NCBI GenBank assembly: GCA_038503035.1
Contig: JAVSML010001075.1
Coordinates: 392,101-456,100 of the forward strand
DNA length: 64,000 nt
Source of the DNA: Crocodylus rhombifer
Taxonomy: Eukaryota; Chordata; Crocodylia; Crocodylidae
Reading direction: 5' to 3'
Shown here: piece by piece, positions 31,601 through 38,832 of the stretch
How positions within the stretch are numbered: position 1 is the stretch's first letter
How the letters are laid out: every line of letters starts with the position of its first letter
The notes under the pieces: model-generated
What the model was told of the DNA's origin: nothing
The model's input: only the letters and a program-made list of their open reading frames with translations
Databases searched by the model: none
Program-made: the position numbers and the translations under genes

Positions 31601-33632
31601 GGGCTGTGGTGTAGGGGAGGAATGGAGCTGCAAATAGTGCTCCCTGGCATTGGAGCAAGAAATGGGCAGCCTCCTGCCTAATTAACATCTTAATTTAATT
31701 ATCATCCAGGTGTGGCGGGTGAGAAGGTGAGCAGTTGGCCCAGAAACAAGTGGGCGGGTCAAAGGCAAAAGGGCCCCCTGTTACAGATGGTTATTGTGAG
31801 AGGGAATGCATAACTTCAAATTATTTAAAATCTGACTTGGGTAGTGATAGAAGGTTGCTATTGAATGGCCATTCTCAAGTTGATAGTCTCAGTTCATCAT
31901 TGGGCAAATGTCAATAGCTGAACAGAACAAATGGTATTCTTGGTATTTTTTTGATAATACGATCCCAAAAGTAGGTTTGCTTCTTTACAGAAATGAGAAA
32001 GACAAGGAGCCTAGCCCAAATGTAAATTCAGCAACAAACTTTAGTACACGCATAACTTTAAACTGGGAGTCATTCCATTCAAATGAATAGGACTTCCTGG
32101 ATATTAGAAGGGCTTTGAAATAGACCTTGAATGAATAAATTAATTTTTCATCCCTAAAAATGTTTGCCCCTTAACATTGTAGATGCCTATTGACATGGGG
32201 TTGGGGTGGTGGGGAGAGCGGGCTTCCACTAGCTTTGCTTCAGCTTTTTGAATGGATGGATGTCTCTATTAATATGAATCCAGACTAACTTCATTTGCAA
32301 AAGTAAACAGGACAGAATCATTTGCTTATATTTAGTTGCTATGTTTACAATTAATTGTTGTCCATTACACTGGACATTGTAATCACAGAAGTAAAAATGT
32401 TTAGTGGCTGCATCTGGAGTTCGTAAACTTTATCTAAATTATTTTTGCTTTTTGAGCTGATGTCCTAATGGTGAGAGGTCTTGCATCCTATTGTTAATCC
32501 CCTGGGCCAAACATTTCACCATTTTGGATCATTTAAGAAAACTTTTGTTCATCTCTGCACTCCCTGATTTTGTTTGGAAATGAGTATAACCTAATACTGT
32601 GAAGTGACACCTTTGGGGATGGCACATTCTTTTTCTAAATGCAGTCGTATTTTTGTATCTCTCTCGCACCTTCCTCTGAGCAGGCAAGTGCATCTGACAT
32701 GCCCCAAACTAGAAAGTCTGTTTTAACAAGGTCTAGACATATGAGATGGTCAGATAACTATCCAGTTTGGGATACTTAAAAAAAAAACAACCCTTGAATC
32801 TTTTGATCTTTGACTGACCCTAGTCAGGGCATGATGCCAAATGTAATGAGATTTCACTCTAAAAGTAGTTTTGTGGGATAATGCAAAAACCATATATCCT
32901 GTAATTTGAGGTTGTTATTAATTTGTTTATGCATTGTGTACATCATCATTGTAGACCTGGATGATACTCACTTTCTTGTCTATAACTCTTCTTGTGTCAG
33001 AGGAGCCTTGCCTTGGAGACAAGTCCATATTCTGCCAGATGGAAGTTCTGGCTCGCTACTGCTCCATCCCTGGCTACAACAAACTCTGCTGTGAGTCTTG
33101 TGGTAAGAAGGTTTCTGCCACCAGCTTGCCGCCCAGCACAGCCCAAGGTGCTTTAGAGACTGGATTGCAGGACGACACCATCCTTCCCAGCCCCATTCCA
33201 GCGTTGCCTCTTCATCCTACTGTCCAGAACCACGCACAGAGGATACAAGGCAGGGCTGCCAAAGAGACAGATAAATCCCAGGCTGCTTATGCTTTGCCTC
33301 CCAGTATGGAAGGTTCAGCTGCACATGGAGCCACTTGGGTTAATATTGCCACCCATCCTCGGGGCACTGCAGTCAGTGGTACTTCATACGTGGACACCTC
33401 AAGATTACTACCTCCTAGCCAGCAGGCTGCAGCAGGGCAGAGTTCTGTGGAGCTCTCAGGCAGCCTTGCTTTTCGTTGGTTCCCTACTGCCTTGAGCAAA
33501 ACTTCTGCTGTTGTGCAGAGTGAAAGTGAGTCCTCTTTTCCTTCCCAGGGTGCAGTGCAGCAGAGAAGGGACACTATAGGGTCCAAGCAGCCAAGTGGCA
33601 CTCTCAGGACCTCTTCTCCTGTTGTGACATGA
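7461..33632 (+). CDS. ADAMTS14: ADAMTS14, 3' half (12 coding exons, partial gene)
   Basis: Twelve exons join in frame (phases 2,1,0,1,1,0,1,2,0,1,1) into 736 residues ending at TGA 33630-33632. The human protein is about 1,220 aa, so the signal peptide, prodomain, metalloprotease and most of the disintegrin-like region lie upstream of this window. Visible domain order is TSR1 (residues ~20-75), cysteine-rich (~78-190), spacer (~191-312), TSR2 (~314-375), TSR3 (~376-435), TSR4 (~437-488), a short linker, the PLAC domain (~528-560) and a Ser/Pro-rich tail. The ADAMTS2/3/14 group cleaves procollagen N-propeptides outside the cell. ADAMTS14 is chosen over ADAMTS2 and ADAMTS3 because of the motifs [14 protein letters not shown] and [19 protein letters not shown], the linker between TSR4 and PLAC, and the SPV-T ending. 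No stop or frameshift breaks the joined frame, so the gene looks functional. Confidence 0.93.
7900..8110. repeat. Hairpin repeat, copy A (short-loop)
   Basis: Arms at 7975-8009 and about 8016-8052 are near-perfect inverted copies around ATTCAGCAT and CTTCAAAATGG. The flanks share GTTGGAG...TAATTAG and CTCTAATTAAA with the copy at 63445-63700. It is probably a non-autonomous palindromic DNA transposon in intron a-b. Confidence 0.6.
8111..8857 (+). other. Intron a-b remainder
   Basis: This is ordinary AT-leaning intron sequence with no further repeat that I recognise. It ends in the pyrimidine tract and TAG acceptor of exon b. Confidence 0.6.
8858..9033 (+). CDS. ADAMTS14: ADAMTS14 exon b: end of TSR1, start of cysteine-rich domain
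   Basis: The acceptor is TCTGTAG before 8858 and the donor GTGAGT is at 9034. The exon is 176 nt and encodes AYGGRNCPG, then YQICNTEEC, which closes TSR1. [13 protein letters not shown] opens the ADAMTS cysteine-rich domain. It ends one base into an Asp codon. Confidence 0.94.
9034..10074 (+). other. Intron b-c
   Basis: I see no recognisable repeat or RNA gene. The largest open frames are under 80 codons and resemble nothing I know. Confidence 0.6.
10075..10208 (+). CDS. ADAMTS14: ADAMTS14 exon c: cysteine-rich domain
   Basis: The acceptor is TTGTTTCAG before 10075 and the donor GTATGT is at 10209. The exon is 134 nt and ends in phase 0. It carries [12 protein letters not shown] and [17 protein letters not shown] followed by RGEC, typical of the procollagen N-proteinase subgroup and closest to ADAMTS14. 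Confidence 0.95.
10209..10839 (+). other. Intron c-d
   Basis: This is unremarkable intron sequence. A 103-codon minus-strand frame at 10349-10660 has no protein-like pattern and is judged chance. Confidence 0.6.
10840..10963 (+). CDS. ADAMTS14: ADAMTS14 exon d: cysteine-rich to spacer
   Basis: The acceptor is GGTGACAG before 10840 and the donor GTAAGA is at 10964. The exon is 124 nt and encodes VGCDKEIGS and the family signature [14 protein letters not shown], then the start of the spacer (TVKGTL). It ends one base into a codon. Confidence 0.95.
10964..12667 (+). other. Intron d-e, first part
   Basis: There is no gene here. CAG-rich sequence at about 11940-12170 (several CAGCAG runs) looks like part of an old dispersed repeat but could not be classed. 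Confidence 0.5.
12668..12837. repeat. 170-bp hairpin element (MITE-like)
   Basis: Arms of about 70 bp at 12668-12739 and 12766-12837 are inverted copies. Both read GAAGCACT(T/C)TACAG(T/C)CATGCC from their outer ends and TTTAAAAG near the loop. About 80% of bases pair by eye. No coding capacity is present. Confidence 0.65.
12880..14110. repeat. GC-rich repeat-bearing block in intron d-e
   Basis: GC content rises sharply, and long chance frames open on both strands. It contains a CCAAT-like ATTGG, an AATAAA near 13294, an 89-bp imperfect tandem repeat at about 13477-13720, and a 16-bp direct repeat GCCTTATATTTTGTGG at 13988 and 14032. It may be an old LTR or satellite-like insertion. I could not define its ends. 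Confidence 0.45.
14111..15085 (+). other. Intron d-e, last part
   Basis: TG-rich and TA-rich simple sequence occurs around 14318-14405. The rest shows nothing recognisable up to the exon e acceptor. Confidence 0.55.
15086..15169 (+). CDS. ADAMTS14: ADAMTS14 exon e: spacer
   Basis: The acceptor is TTTTTCAG before 15086 and the donor GTGAGC is at 15170. This small 84-nt exon encodes [17 protein letters not shown], the conserved first strand of the ADAMTS spacer domain. The CR1 element at 15742-19636 sits in the following intron, about 570 bp from this donor. Confidence 0.93.
15170..15741 (+). other. Intron e-f, before the CR1
   Basis: I see nothing recognisable here. The CR1 5' boundary lies somewhere between about 15700 and 15770. 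Confidence 0.5.
15742..16644 (+). CDS. CR1 ORF1 with SGNH/GDSL-type esterase domain
   Basis: This is an uninterrupted frame of 300 codons. Residues 12-45 are helical and coiled-coil-like, 46-130 are a Pro/Ala-rich linker, and 131-300 are an SGNH hydrolase fold. Its blocks are VVGDSILRG (Ser138), IHVGTNDTA (Asn192) and DGLHLSPLG (Asp275, His278), so the catalytic triad and the oxyanion Asn are present. Esterase domains are established for CR1-like ORF1 proteins and are thought to help lipid or membrane contact, though the role is unsettled. The usual upstream PHD finger is absent, so the frame is probably 5'-truncated. It is part of a transposon in an ADAMTS14 intron, not a host gene. Confidence 0.85.
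   Translation: MKSWGHIFGSLARQLEELQATVQRLRAIRDCEQEIDSYCQALLPQEPQGRTLSPSVTKEDSGTSRSAQSGAWTKVVKGLKAHRTKAPAPPELSNRFAPLAAPAEPTQLPAPAGNPGSTAATGPALPKTKCKVFVVGDSILRGTEGAICRPDPLAREVCCFPGARIRDIAERIPQLLRPTDHYPMLLIHVGTNDTARSTPSQVMRHYRELGVGLRGLGAQVVFSSILPVSGYGLRRERRIHAVNQRLRRWCYREGFGFHDHSPLFGERGSELLGRDGLHLSPLGRRLFSARLADLLHRALN
16761..17690 (+). pseudogene. CR1 ORF2, endonuclease part
   Basis: APE-type endonuclease motifs appear: [22 protein letters not shown] (catalytic Glu), [21 protein letters not shown] and SDHELI (catalytic His). In-frame TGA at 17280-17282 and TAG at 17526-17528 interrupt it. The first looks like a CpG-decayed Arg codon. Confidence 0.88.
17726..18985 (+). pseudogene. CR1 ORF2, reverse transcriptase part
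   Basis: RT motifs in order are [71 protein letters not shown] and [10 protein letters not shown], which holds the catalytic F-A-D-D of CR1. The frame is shifted from the endonuclease part (break between 17683 and 17725). It shifts again near 18910 into the C-terminal part. Confidence 0.92.
18877..19545 (+). pseudogene. CR1 ORF2, C-terminal part
   Basis: It contains [51 protein letters not shown] and [17 protein letters not shown] stop at 19441-19443 comes before [19 protein letters not shown]. This conserved tail is the CR1 part most often left in truncated copies, as in the 25815-26679 fragment. Confidence 0.9.
19637..21036 (+). other. Intron e-f, after the CR1
   Basis: This is ordinary intron sequence with small chance frames and no repeat I could class. 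Confidence 0.5.
21037..21200 (+). CDS. ADAMTS14: ADAMTS14 exon f: spacer
   Basis: The acceptor is TTTTCTAG before 21037 and the donor GTGAGT is at 21201. The exon is 164 nt and ends in phase 0. It encodes [26 protein letters not shown] and [12 protein letters not shown], the core strands of the spacer. Confidence 0.94.
21201..21759 (+). other. Intron f-g, first part
   Basis: AT-rich intron sequence with nothing recognisable. Confidence 0.5.
21760..22660 (+). mobile_element. Putative solo LTR-like insertion
   Basis: A block of about 0.9 kb differs in composition from its flanks. It starts near TGTTTGTTCCCC, has a CTATTTAAG TATA-like box at about 22047 and AATAAA at 22300-22305, and ends near CTTCCACA. 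This is the layout of an LTR. AGCCTTC occurs at both edges (about 21749 and 22648), but I could not fix exact ends or a clean TSD. Confidence 0.4.
22661..22992 (+). other. Pyrimidine-rich end of intron f-g
   Basis: A run of more than 200 bases is dominated by T and C on the plus strand (about 22750-22985) and leads to the exon g acceptor. It looks like an extended polypyrimidine tract. Confidence 0.6.
22993..23158 (+). CDS. ADAMTS14: ADAMTS14 exon g: end of spacer and start of TSR2
   Basis: The acceptor is GATTGCAG before 22993, behind a long pyrimidine tract. The exon is 166 nt and encodes [29 protein letters not shown] and one base of the next Gly codon. The only donor that keeps the frame is G|GTCTCT at 23159. 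It has the invariant GT but mismatches the consensus at +3, +4 and +5. Reading through would add 13 residues and then TAG at 23197-23199. Confidence 0.9.
23205..23625. mobile_element. Inverted-repeat DNA transposon, non-autonomous (~420 bp)
   Basis: The left end reads AGGCAGGGTAGATTTATA, and the right end, reversed, reads AGGCAGGGTAGATTTGCA. The match continues for about 60 bp with CTTATA and ACTAA. There is no coding capacity. It lies just inside intron g-h, about 50 bp from the weak exon g donor. Confidence 0.65.
23626..25182 (+). other. Intron g-h remainder
   Basis: It contains two hairpins: arms 24165-24187/24190-24212 and arms 24526-24541/24550-24564. These may be the ends or core of an old element at about 24160-24570. 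No gene is seen. Confidence 0.5.
25183..25315 (+). CDS. ADAMTS14: ADAMTS14 exon h: end of TSR2
   Basis: The acceptor is CCTTCAG before 25183 and the donor GTAAGT is at 25316. The exon is 133 nt and encodes [24 protein letters not shown] and ECSQP, ending two bases into an Ile codon. This matches the TSR2 half that follows CGGG in ADAMTS2, 3 and 14. Confidence 0.94.
25745..25800. repeat. Fragment of an ancient dispersed repeat
   Basis: CCATTGATTTCAGTGG and nearby bases resemble the sequences at 27810-27870 and 59020-59085, all built on CATTGA(C/T)TTCA(A/G). It is weak because it is short. Confidence 0.3.
25815..26679 (+). mobile_element. CR1 LINE 3' fragment
   Basis: Translated pieces match CR1 ORF2 C-terminus: [71 protein letters not shown]. 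It is frameshifted and has stops. The 3' end carries repeats of TTCTATGA. It differs clearly from the 15742-19636 copy, so it belongs to another CR1 subfamily. Confidence 0.9.
26852..27059 (+). CDS. ADAMTS14: ADAMTS14 exon i: TSR3 and start of TSR4
   Basis: The acceptor is TTATTCAG before 26852 and the donor GTGAGT is at 27060. The exon is 208 nt and ends in phase 0. It encodes [17 protein letters not shown] (TSR3), RRPCNRLPC and WRTGAWSQ, which begins TSR4. Two possible N-glycosylation sequons (N-G-T and N-R-T) lie in the middle. A CR1 tail ends about 170 bp before the acceptor. Confidence 0.94.
27060..27386 (+). other. Intron i-j, first part
   Basis: Ordinary intron sequence up to the hAT-like insertion. 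Confidence 0.5.
27387..27801. mobile_element. hAT-like non-autonomous DNA transposon (415 bp)
   Basis: The ends are inverted: GGGGTGGTAAAC at the left and, reversed, GGGGTGGCAAAC at the right. They are flanked by an 8-bp near duplication, CTCTAAGG (27379-27386) and CACTAAGG (27802-27809). Eight-base duplications and CAGGGGTGG-type ends are usual for hAT elements. The interior is GC-rich and non-coding. Confidence 0.7.
27810..27870. repeat. Ancient dispersed repeat fragment
   Basis: TCCTGATCCAAAG...AGTCAATGGGA...TGCCATTGGACCAGG is a palindrome-like motif that I recognise as common in reptile and bird intergenic DNA. It directly follows the hAT target duplication. Confidence 0.4.
27871..28479 (+). 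other. Intron i-j, last part
   Basis: Nothing recognisable apart from the acceptor region of exon j. Confidence 0.5.
28480..28609 (+). CDS. ADAMTS14: ADAMTS14 exon j: TSR4
   Basis: The acceptor is TTGGTACAG before 28480 and the donor GTGAGA is at 28610. The exon is 130 nt and encodes [18 protein letters not shown] and CEGEKP, ending VCKMPVCP plus one base. The stretch [11 protein letters not shown] is shared with ADAMTS14 and supports the assignment. Confidence 0.94.
28610..29583 (+). other. Intron j-k
   Basis: GGGAGATAGGCACCTAAATAC at about 29007-29027 resembles a repeat common in bird and turtle DNA. The rest is unremarkable. Confidence 0.45.
29584..29694 (+). CDS. ADAMTS14: ADAMTS14 exon k: linker between TSR4 and PLAC
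   Basis: The acceptor is CACATTCAG before 29584 and the donor GTAAGT is at 29695. The exon is 111 nt and encodes a poorly conserved hydrophilic linker that ends with QWVP, P-V-N-K and VSS before the PLAC exon. The phases fit on both sides. A linker with QWVP and INKISS is known from ADAMTS14. Confidence 0.9.
29695..30835 (+). other. Intron k-l, before the solo LTR
   Basis: No exon or classed repeat is visible. It ends with GGAGCAAGAAATGGG (30822-30836), which recurs inside the LTR at 31652-31666. Confidence 0.5.
30841..31785 (+). mobile_element. Solo LTR (945 bp)
   Basis: It starts TGTGGCAGGG and ends CCTGTTACA (TG...CA), with a perfect 5-bp duplication GATGG at 30836-30840 and 31786-31790. 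It has a TATA box (CTATATAACC at about 30939) and AATAAA at 31188-31193, in the right order for a plus-oriented LTR. No retroelement genes adjoin it. The family could not be named, and it is not evidently related to the nested LTR at 4163-5104 despite similar length. Confidence 0.75.
31791..33000 (+). other. Intron k-l, after the solo LTR
   Basis: AT-rich intron sequence without recognisable features, ending at the terminal exon acceptor. Confidence 0.5.
33001..33632 (+). CDS. ADAMTS14: ADAMTS14 terminal exon l: PLAC domain and Ser/Pro-rich tail
   Basis: The acceptor is CTTGTGTCAG before 33001, and the coding part ends at TGA 33630-33632. An open frame extends upstream to 32961, but the acceptor and phase fix the exon start. 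It encodes [20 protein letters not shown] and CCESC, the six-cysteine PLAC module, and then about 170 residues rich in Ser, Pro, Ala and Gln with no fold visible. The last residues, SSPVVT, resemble the end of human ADAMTS14. Confidence 0.93.
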
Positions 33633-34010
33633 AATGATTTTCCCAGTGTGTCTCTCTCTGACAGTTTACAGGGGCAGAGCTGCCACGGTTCTGAGCTGCT
33701 TTCGGGAATCAGTGAGATACACATTTGAAAAACAAACAGGCAAGCAAAAAAAAAAAACTAGAGGAAAAATGGCTTCATTTTATAATTTTTTTTGGCTGTG
33801 GCACTTTTTAATTCTTTATTGACAAAAAAAAAAAGAAGATCAAAGGAAGAAATGGCACCGGTTACTTTGTCAACCACAAACAATGGCTGAGCTCACACAG
33901 CTTATGTAGCCCAGGGCTGGTTACTTCCAAGTGCAGCTTGAGTTAAAGGGGGCCATTTCCTTCCAAGGTGCTACCAAGAGGCTTTTTCAAGCAATAAAAC
34001 AAAACACGCC
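33633..34010 (+). other. ADAMTS14: ADAMTS14 3' UTR (minimum extent) with poly(A) signal
   Basis: Non-coding sequence follows the stop codon and includes A-rich and T-rich runs around 33750-33840. The first AATAAA on the plus strand is at 33993-33998, so a short 3' UTR of about 380 bases is possible. Longer forms using later signals cannot be excluded. Confidence 0.5.
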
Positions 34011-34891
34011 AGATAAGGATCGTTATTCCTCAGCTCAGCTCTCACTCATCGGCTGCTATTCTCCAGGCAGCAAGGGCCACAGTGGACCCCAAAATCCTTT
34101 GGGAAATGGTGCTGCAAATATATTTTTCTATTCTTAACCTCAGTGAAAAGCAGAGTGGAGGGCCATGTTGACTTGTACTCCCTACATATGAACTCGGGAG
34201 ACCCCATGCAAAGAGCAGGGCAGGGGGATGGGCTATCAGCAGTCTGATCCAGCTGGGGAGAGGGGTAGGGGTGGTGCATTGTGCAAGTGGTGGTGTGTTT
34301 GCTTTCCCTGGAGCGGGGGGGAGGTGAGTGTGTGGTCCTTGGGCTACTTACATTGCACTTACAACCTCCTTTCCATCTGCATAGGGTACCTGTTGGAGGC
34401 TGGTGGCCTGCATGTGTGTCTGCAGGGCCTATTTAGTGTGGCAATGGCAAGGAAAGTCACCAGTAAGAACAGACAGAATGGGGAGAGTGTTGGGTTGGGT
34501 GGGGATGTTATTTGCAGAGCGAATCAGGGATTAATTAAATATGAGACACACATTTTATGTTTCTAAAGGAACTGTGTAGCCCATGTGTAGAACAGTTTGA
34601 TTAGAGACATTTGGCTTTTCACAGCACACTTTACTCTTCATTTGAATTTTGACTGGGGGTGAGAGTTTGTCTTCTACATCTGTTTGGTAAGGTGCTGGTC
34701 CCAGTCAATTTTGGAAAAAGTGCAGTGGTGACCCAGGTGTGCACGAAACACCTAAGATTTACTTGGATAGGGAGAAGATCAGGGACTCTCCTAACAACAG
34801 GGATGGGAGCAAGAATGAGTGAATGTCTATCGTCAGGTAGTTAACACAGGTAGCATTAAAGCTGCCCAAGTACTGCCTCAGGCCCCGTCCA

Positions 34892-35040
34892 TAGCTTTAA
34901 AAATGTATCTGAAAGGAAGCTGAAAATAGCAATTATAGGCAAGCTCCAATCGCTTTCTTGTTGGGTAGCCAGGGAAAGGTTCCACTCACTCCAAACTCTT
35001 GAAATGGTCATTCAATTATATGGCACTCAGTGTCCCATAC
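34892..35040 (+). repeat. Dispersed repeat, copy 1
   Basis: It starts TAGCTTTAAAAATGTATCTG and aligns over about 150 bp with 36462-36602, including GAAAGGA(A/G)GCTGAA and AATTATATGG. Both copies are in the same direction 1.57 kb apart, and divergence is considerable. Confidence 0.55.
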
Positions 35041-36461
35041 CATAAGAGTGTCCTCAGGCAGTGGCCATGTTCTTGGTTCTCAGAGTCTATATATGCTCTT
35101 GTTTTTCCTCTTCTCTTATGTGGGGGGTCTGAGCTACTGAAGAGGAATGGGTCTGATACCTCTGGTAGCTGCTAATTTCTTCTATTGTAGGGAGCTGTCT
35201 CTGGCACAAGAGGCCCCTGAGAATTGCTTCCTGCCAGGAAATGGCATAAATGAGGTGTCTTTCTTGCATCCTGATCAAATATTTATATTATTCCCTTTTT
35301 AATGAAAGACTGCTGGTCATGGAGAACCATGGTATTGGATGCATTAGAATAAGCCTTATGGGGCTGCTTTTCTCTGTGTCTAAACCCTTGTTTGAAAGGG
35401 ACAGTGTATAACCTGGTCTTTAGACATATTCACTCCAAGGTCTCTGCATTGAGACTTCTTACATGGGAATCAGTGGTAATGTGAGCACAAATCCATTAAG
35501 AACAGGGGTAAACACCACACATTTATTTTAAAAACACTTCTATTCAACACTGTCTTGGACTAGCTTTGAACTGGTAACCAGGTCCAGTGTTCCAGTAGTA
35601 GACTCCTGAGCTTTAGACCCTTCTCCTTTATATCTGCTCCTTGCATGTCCTCAAGGCCCATTTTCCTGGTTGTATACCAAGTATGTGCTGTGTGCCAAAA
35701 TAGTGAGGTTATGTATTGGGTAGTGCACAGCACCATCACTGTGCAGGGGCCAGGACTAGCTCAGCCTTCAGAAGAATTGAGTAAGGGCAGAAGAATTTCA
35801 ATCGCATTTCATTTTATGGATTCTTTCTCTCTCTCTTTAGCCTCCCACAGTCTTCCTGTTTGCCAGGTATAGGGAAAAGAAGCCTATGCCACATATCTTG
35901 TGGCTACAAATTTGGTTTTTAATTCACAAATATTTTGAATGCACAGTGAGTGCATTGGAGCCAGTAACTGGTTGTGTGGGATGGACAGAGCCTTCTGGAA
36001 TATCAAAGGGTAACCCTTGTGTTGTTTTCATTTTGCTAAAAGCCTCCCTGTAAGTGTAACAATTGTCTCTGTACCAAAATACCTCAGTCTCCAATTGCTT
36101 ATCCTCACTACCATGTCTGAGCTTATGCCAGTAGTAGCTACTGAGGAAAACAGATCACAGAGAAGGACTAAGTCATTTTGCTTTGATTAAAAAGGCAGAA
36201 AATGGCATAAATATTACAACTAGATGTAAAGGAGAAAGGAAAACAGCTAGCACCTGTAGATTTTCACTTTCATGGCATGGGAGAGTGGAGCACACTAATG
36301 TAAGGTGCAGAGCACTATACATTTACACAGCACTTTAGAAACACATGGCTGAATCCTGCTTTTTATAGCACAACTTCAGACCTTCTCCTTATCTGACATG
36401 CAGGCAGAGTTTGGCTTGCTGTACAAGATATGACATGTTCATAGTCTGCGATTCCAGTATA

Positions 36462-36602
36462 TAGCTTTAAAAATGTGGCTGAAAGGAGGCTGAACATAGG
36501 GACTAGTAACACATTCCTGTCTCTTCATTGTGGGGTGAAGCTAGGTGCCCCAAGGTTTTTTTAAATGGTTGTTTAATTATATGGAGCCCATTATCCTTAG
36601 GC
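36462..36602 (+). repeat. Dispersed repeat, copy 2
   Basis: It begins TAGCTTTAAAAATGTGGCTG and aligns with 34892-35040 with several gaps. It could be an old local duplication or two copies of one element. Confidence 0.55.
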
Positions 36603-37611
36603 CACCAGTGCATTCTCACAATATCCCTGCTTCTGCTGCCACAGAAATCAGGCAAAACTGAGGAACAGGAAGAAGATATGCAAGGTGCTGAATATTTGGA
36701 CTAGAGACAGAAGTTACACACAAACTGGTATAAGCGATCAGAAACTGGCTAAAATCTGTAACACAACAGAAGTTCAGTGCACATAAATCACTTTCAAAAT
36801 GGCCCAAACTGGTTTCAGATAAACCTGGATGGACATAGTATCAGACTTATCTAATTTAGTTTAAATTAGTTTATTGAACTTCTGTCCCAGAAGTTCTAAG
36901 TCTGTACTTAGCTCTGTAGAGAAGGGAAGAATGCCTTCAAGTCTCAGTGACTTTGGGGAGAACTAGAGGCTCTCTAAAAATCCAGCCAGTTTTTGGCACT
37001 TTTTAGGGTCAGGAGCTAATTTAGATGAGAGAGAGAGAGAGAGAAGAAATGAGTCAAGACAGAGTCCAGATGGAGGACAGTGAGGGATTATTGCTACTGA
37101 GAATCATGTAGGAACGATTGTTGGCATACCAGGTCCTAAAGAGCGTTCTGAAGAAAATGTCAGGATTTAGCAGATTTATTCTGGGATGTGAATCCAGTTC
37201 CACATTTTTCACAGAATGACATCATTTTGTCAAAGTTTGTATTCATCATGGGATTGCTTCTGCTCTCACCTAAGTCAGAAGGAGAATTCTCCATTTATCT
37301 GCAGTGGAACCAGAGCTGGGACTTGTGAGTTGTCATGGCTGTTAGTAACAGCTGATATGTAGTGTTCCTCAGACATTGGACTGCAAGCCACCTGGAGCTA
37401 AAGGTCAGTTTGAGGTTAGTAAAGATCCGATCCATCCCATGACTCTTGCAAAGTCTGAGACTCCTGATCTCTTGACTTCACTGTTGAGGACAGTGTTCTG
37501 GGGTACTTGGCATTTTCAAGTACTAGGTCCTATGTGATTGTCCTTCCATGCCTGAAACTAGAAGGGTCACTTTTCCTCAGGTTATGCTGCAAATAGAAAC
37601 TATAAGTTTAA

Positions 37612-38278
37612 ATCATAGAATCATAGAAGATTAGGGCTGGAAGGGACCTCAGGAGGTCACCTAGTCCAACCCCCTGCTCAAAGCAGGACCATCCCCAACT
37701 AATTAATCCTAGCCAAAGCTTTGTCTAGCTGGGTCTTAAAAACCTCCAAGGACAGAGATTCCATCACCTCTCTGGGTAAACTGTTCCAGTATTTTACTAC
37801 CCTCCTAGTGAGCAAATTTTTCCTGATATCTAACCTAAACTTCCCTTGCTGCAACTTGGCACTGTTGCTCTTTGTTCTGTCATCTGCCACTGCTGAGAAC
37901 AGTCAAGCTCCATCCTCTTTTGAACCCCCCTTCAGATAGTTGAAGGCTGCTATTAAATCTCTACTCAGTCTCCTCTTCTCCAGTCTAAGCCCCGTTCCAG
38001 CAGTCTTTCTTCCTAAGTCATGTCCCTCTGCCCCCTCACCATTTTTGTCACCCTCTGCTGGACTCTGTCCAATTTGTCCACATCCTTTCTGTAGTGGGGG
38101 GCTCAAAATTGGACACAGTACTCCAGATGTATCCTCACCAGTGCTGAATAGAGAGAAATAGTCACTTCCCTTGATCTGCTGGCAACACTCTTACTGATGC
38201 AGCCCAGTAGGCTGTTAACCTGTGTTGCAACAAGGGGACACTGTTAGCTCATATTCAGCTTATTGTCCACTGTTTGGC
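37612..38278 (-). mobile_element. CR1 LINE 3' fragment, minus strand
   Basis: The plus strand opens ATCATAGAATCATAGAAGAT, the reversed CR1 tail, followed by GGGCTGGAAGGGACCTCAGG. Reversed translation gives [20 protein letters not shown] and GLRLEKRRLSRDLIAAFNYL, the CR1 ORF2 C-terminus. It is 5'-truncated. Confidence 0.92.
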
Positions 38279-38615
38279 TAATGCTTTTAGAATTTTAGTT
38301 TTAAATCCATTTGCAAAAAGGTCTGCCCCTGATGTGAATGGCAAGCTTTACACACCAGGTTTTTCAGAGGAATGAATGGAGAAGAAACCTTGAAACAAAC
38401 AGTAACGTGTGAAACCAGCCAAAGCAGCCCCATTGAGCCCTTTGGGAGGATTGGAGAGCAGTGAAAATGGTTCTGACTTGGCTGTCTTTTACTTTTTTGT
38501 GCCTGTTTTATATTCTAATTCAGAAGGAAAAAACCCCATCAATGTTGAGTGTTTGTGGTGGCTGTGGTTTTCTGCACTCTGACAGCTGGCTGCAGTGGTA
38601 AGGAAGGGTCTATAT

Positions 38616-38824
38616 CAGTGGTTTTCAATTTTTTTTGAACCAGGATCCATTTGTAAACACTGATTGCCAGTCCTGACCCAGTAAATAGTTAAGTAGCAAA
38701 CAGCCTCCTGGCTCTACCCATGTTTTTCTCCTTTAAAGAATCCATTTTTAAAGTTTGTTCACAACCCTTTCATATATTCTTGTGACCCACTTTTGGGTCA
38801 TGACCCATGGTTTGAGAAACACTG
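38616..38824. mobile_element. hAT/Charlie-like non-autonomous DNA transposon (209 bp)
   Basis: The ends are inverted: CAGTGGTTTTCAA at the left, and TTTGAGAAACACTG at the right, which reverses to CAGTGTTTCTCAAA. They are flanked by GTCTATAT (38608-38615) and GTCTACAT (38825-38832), an 8-bp duplication with one mismatch. The end sequence is of the Charlie type. Confidence 0.75.
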
Positions 38825-38832
38825 GTCTACAT

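Larger units (their letters stand above)
34011..37611. other. Intergenic DNA between ADAMTS14 and the CR1 at 37612
   Basis: No exon was recognised on either strand. It holds the repeat pair at 34892-35040 and 36462-36602 and a GA run at about 37028-37044. Confidence 0.5.

Noticed and set aside
32961..33000. Possible Met start upstream of the PLAC exon
   Set aside because: A strong CAG acceptor at 33000 and exact phase with exon k show the coding exon starts at 33001. The upstream frame is intron.
7461..33632. Assignment to ADAMTS2 or ADAMTS3
   Set aside because: PLAC and cysteine-rich parts resemble all three, but several stretches in TSR1, exon c, TSR4, the linker and the C-terminus fit ADAMTS14 best.
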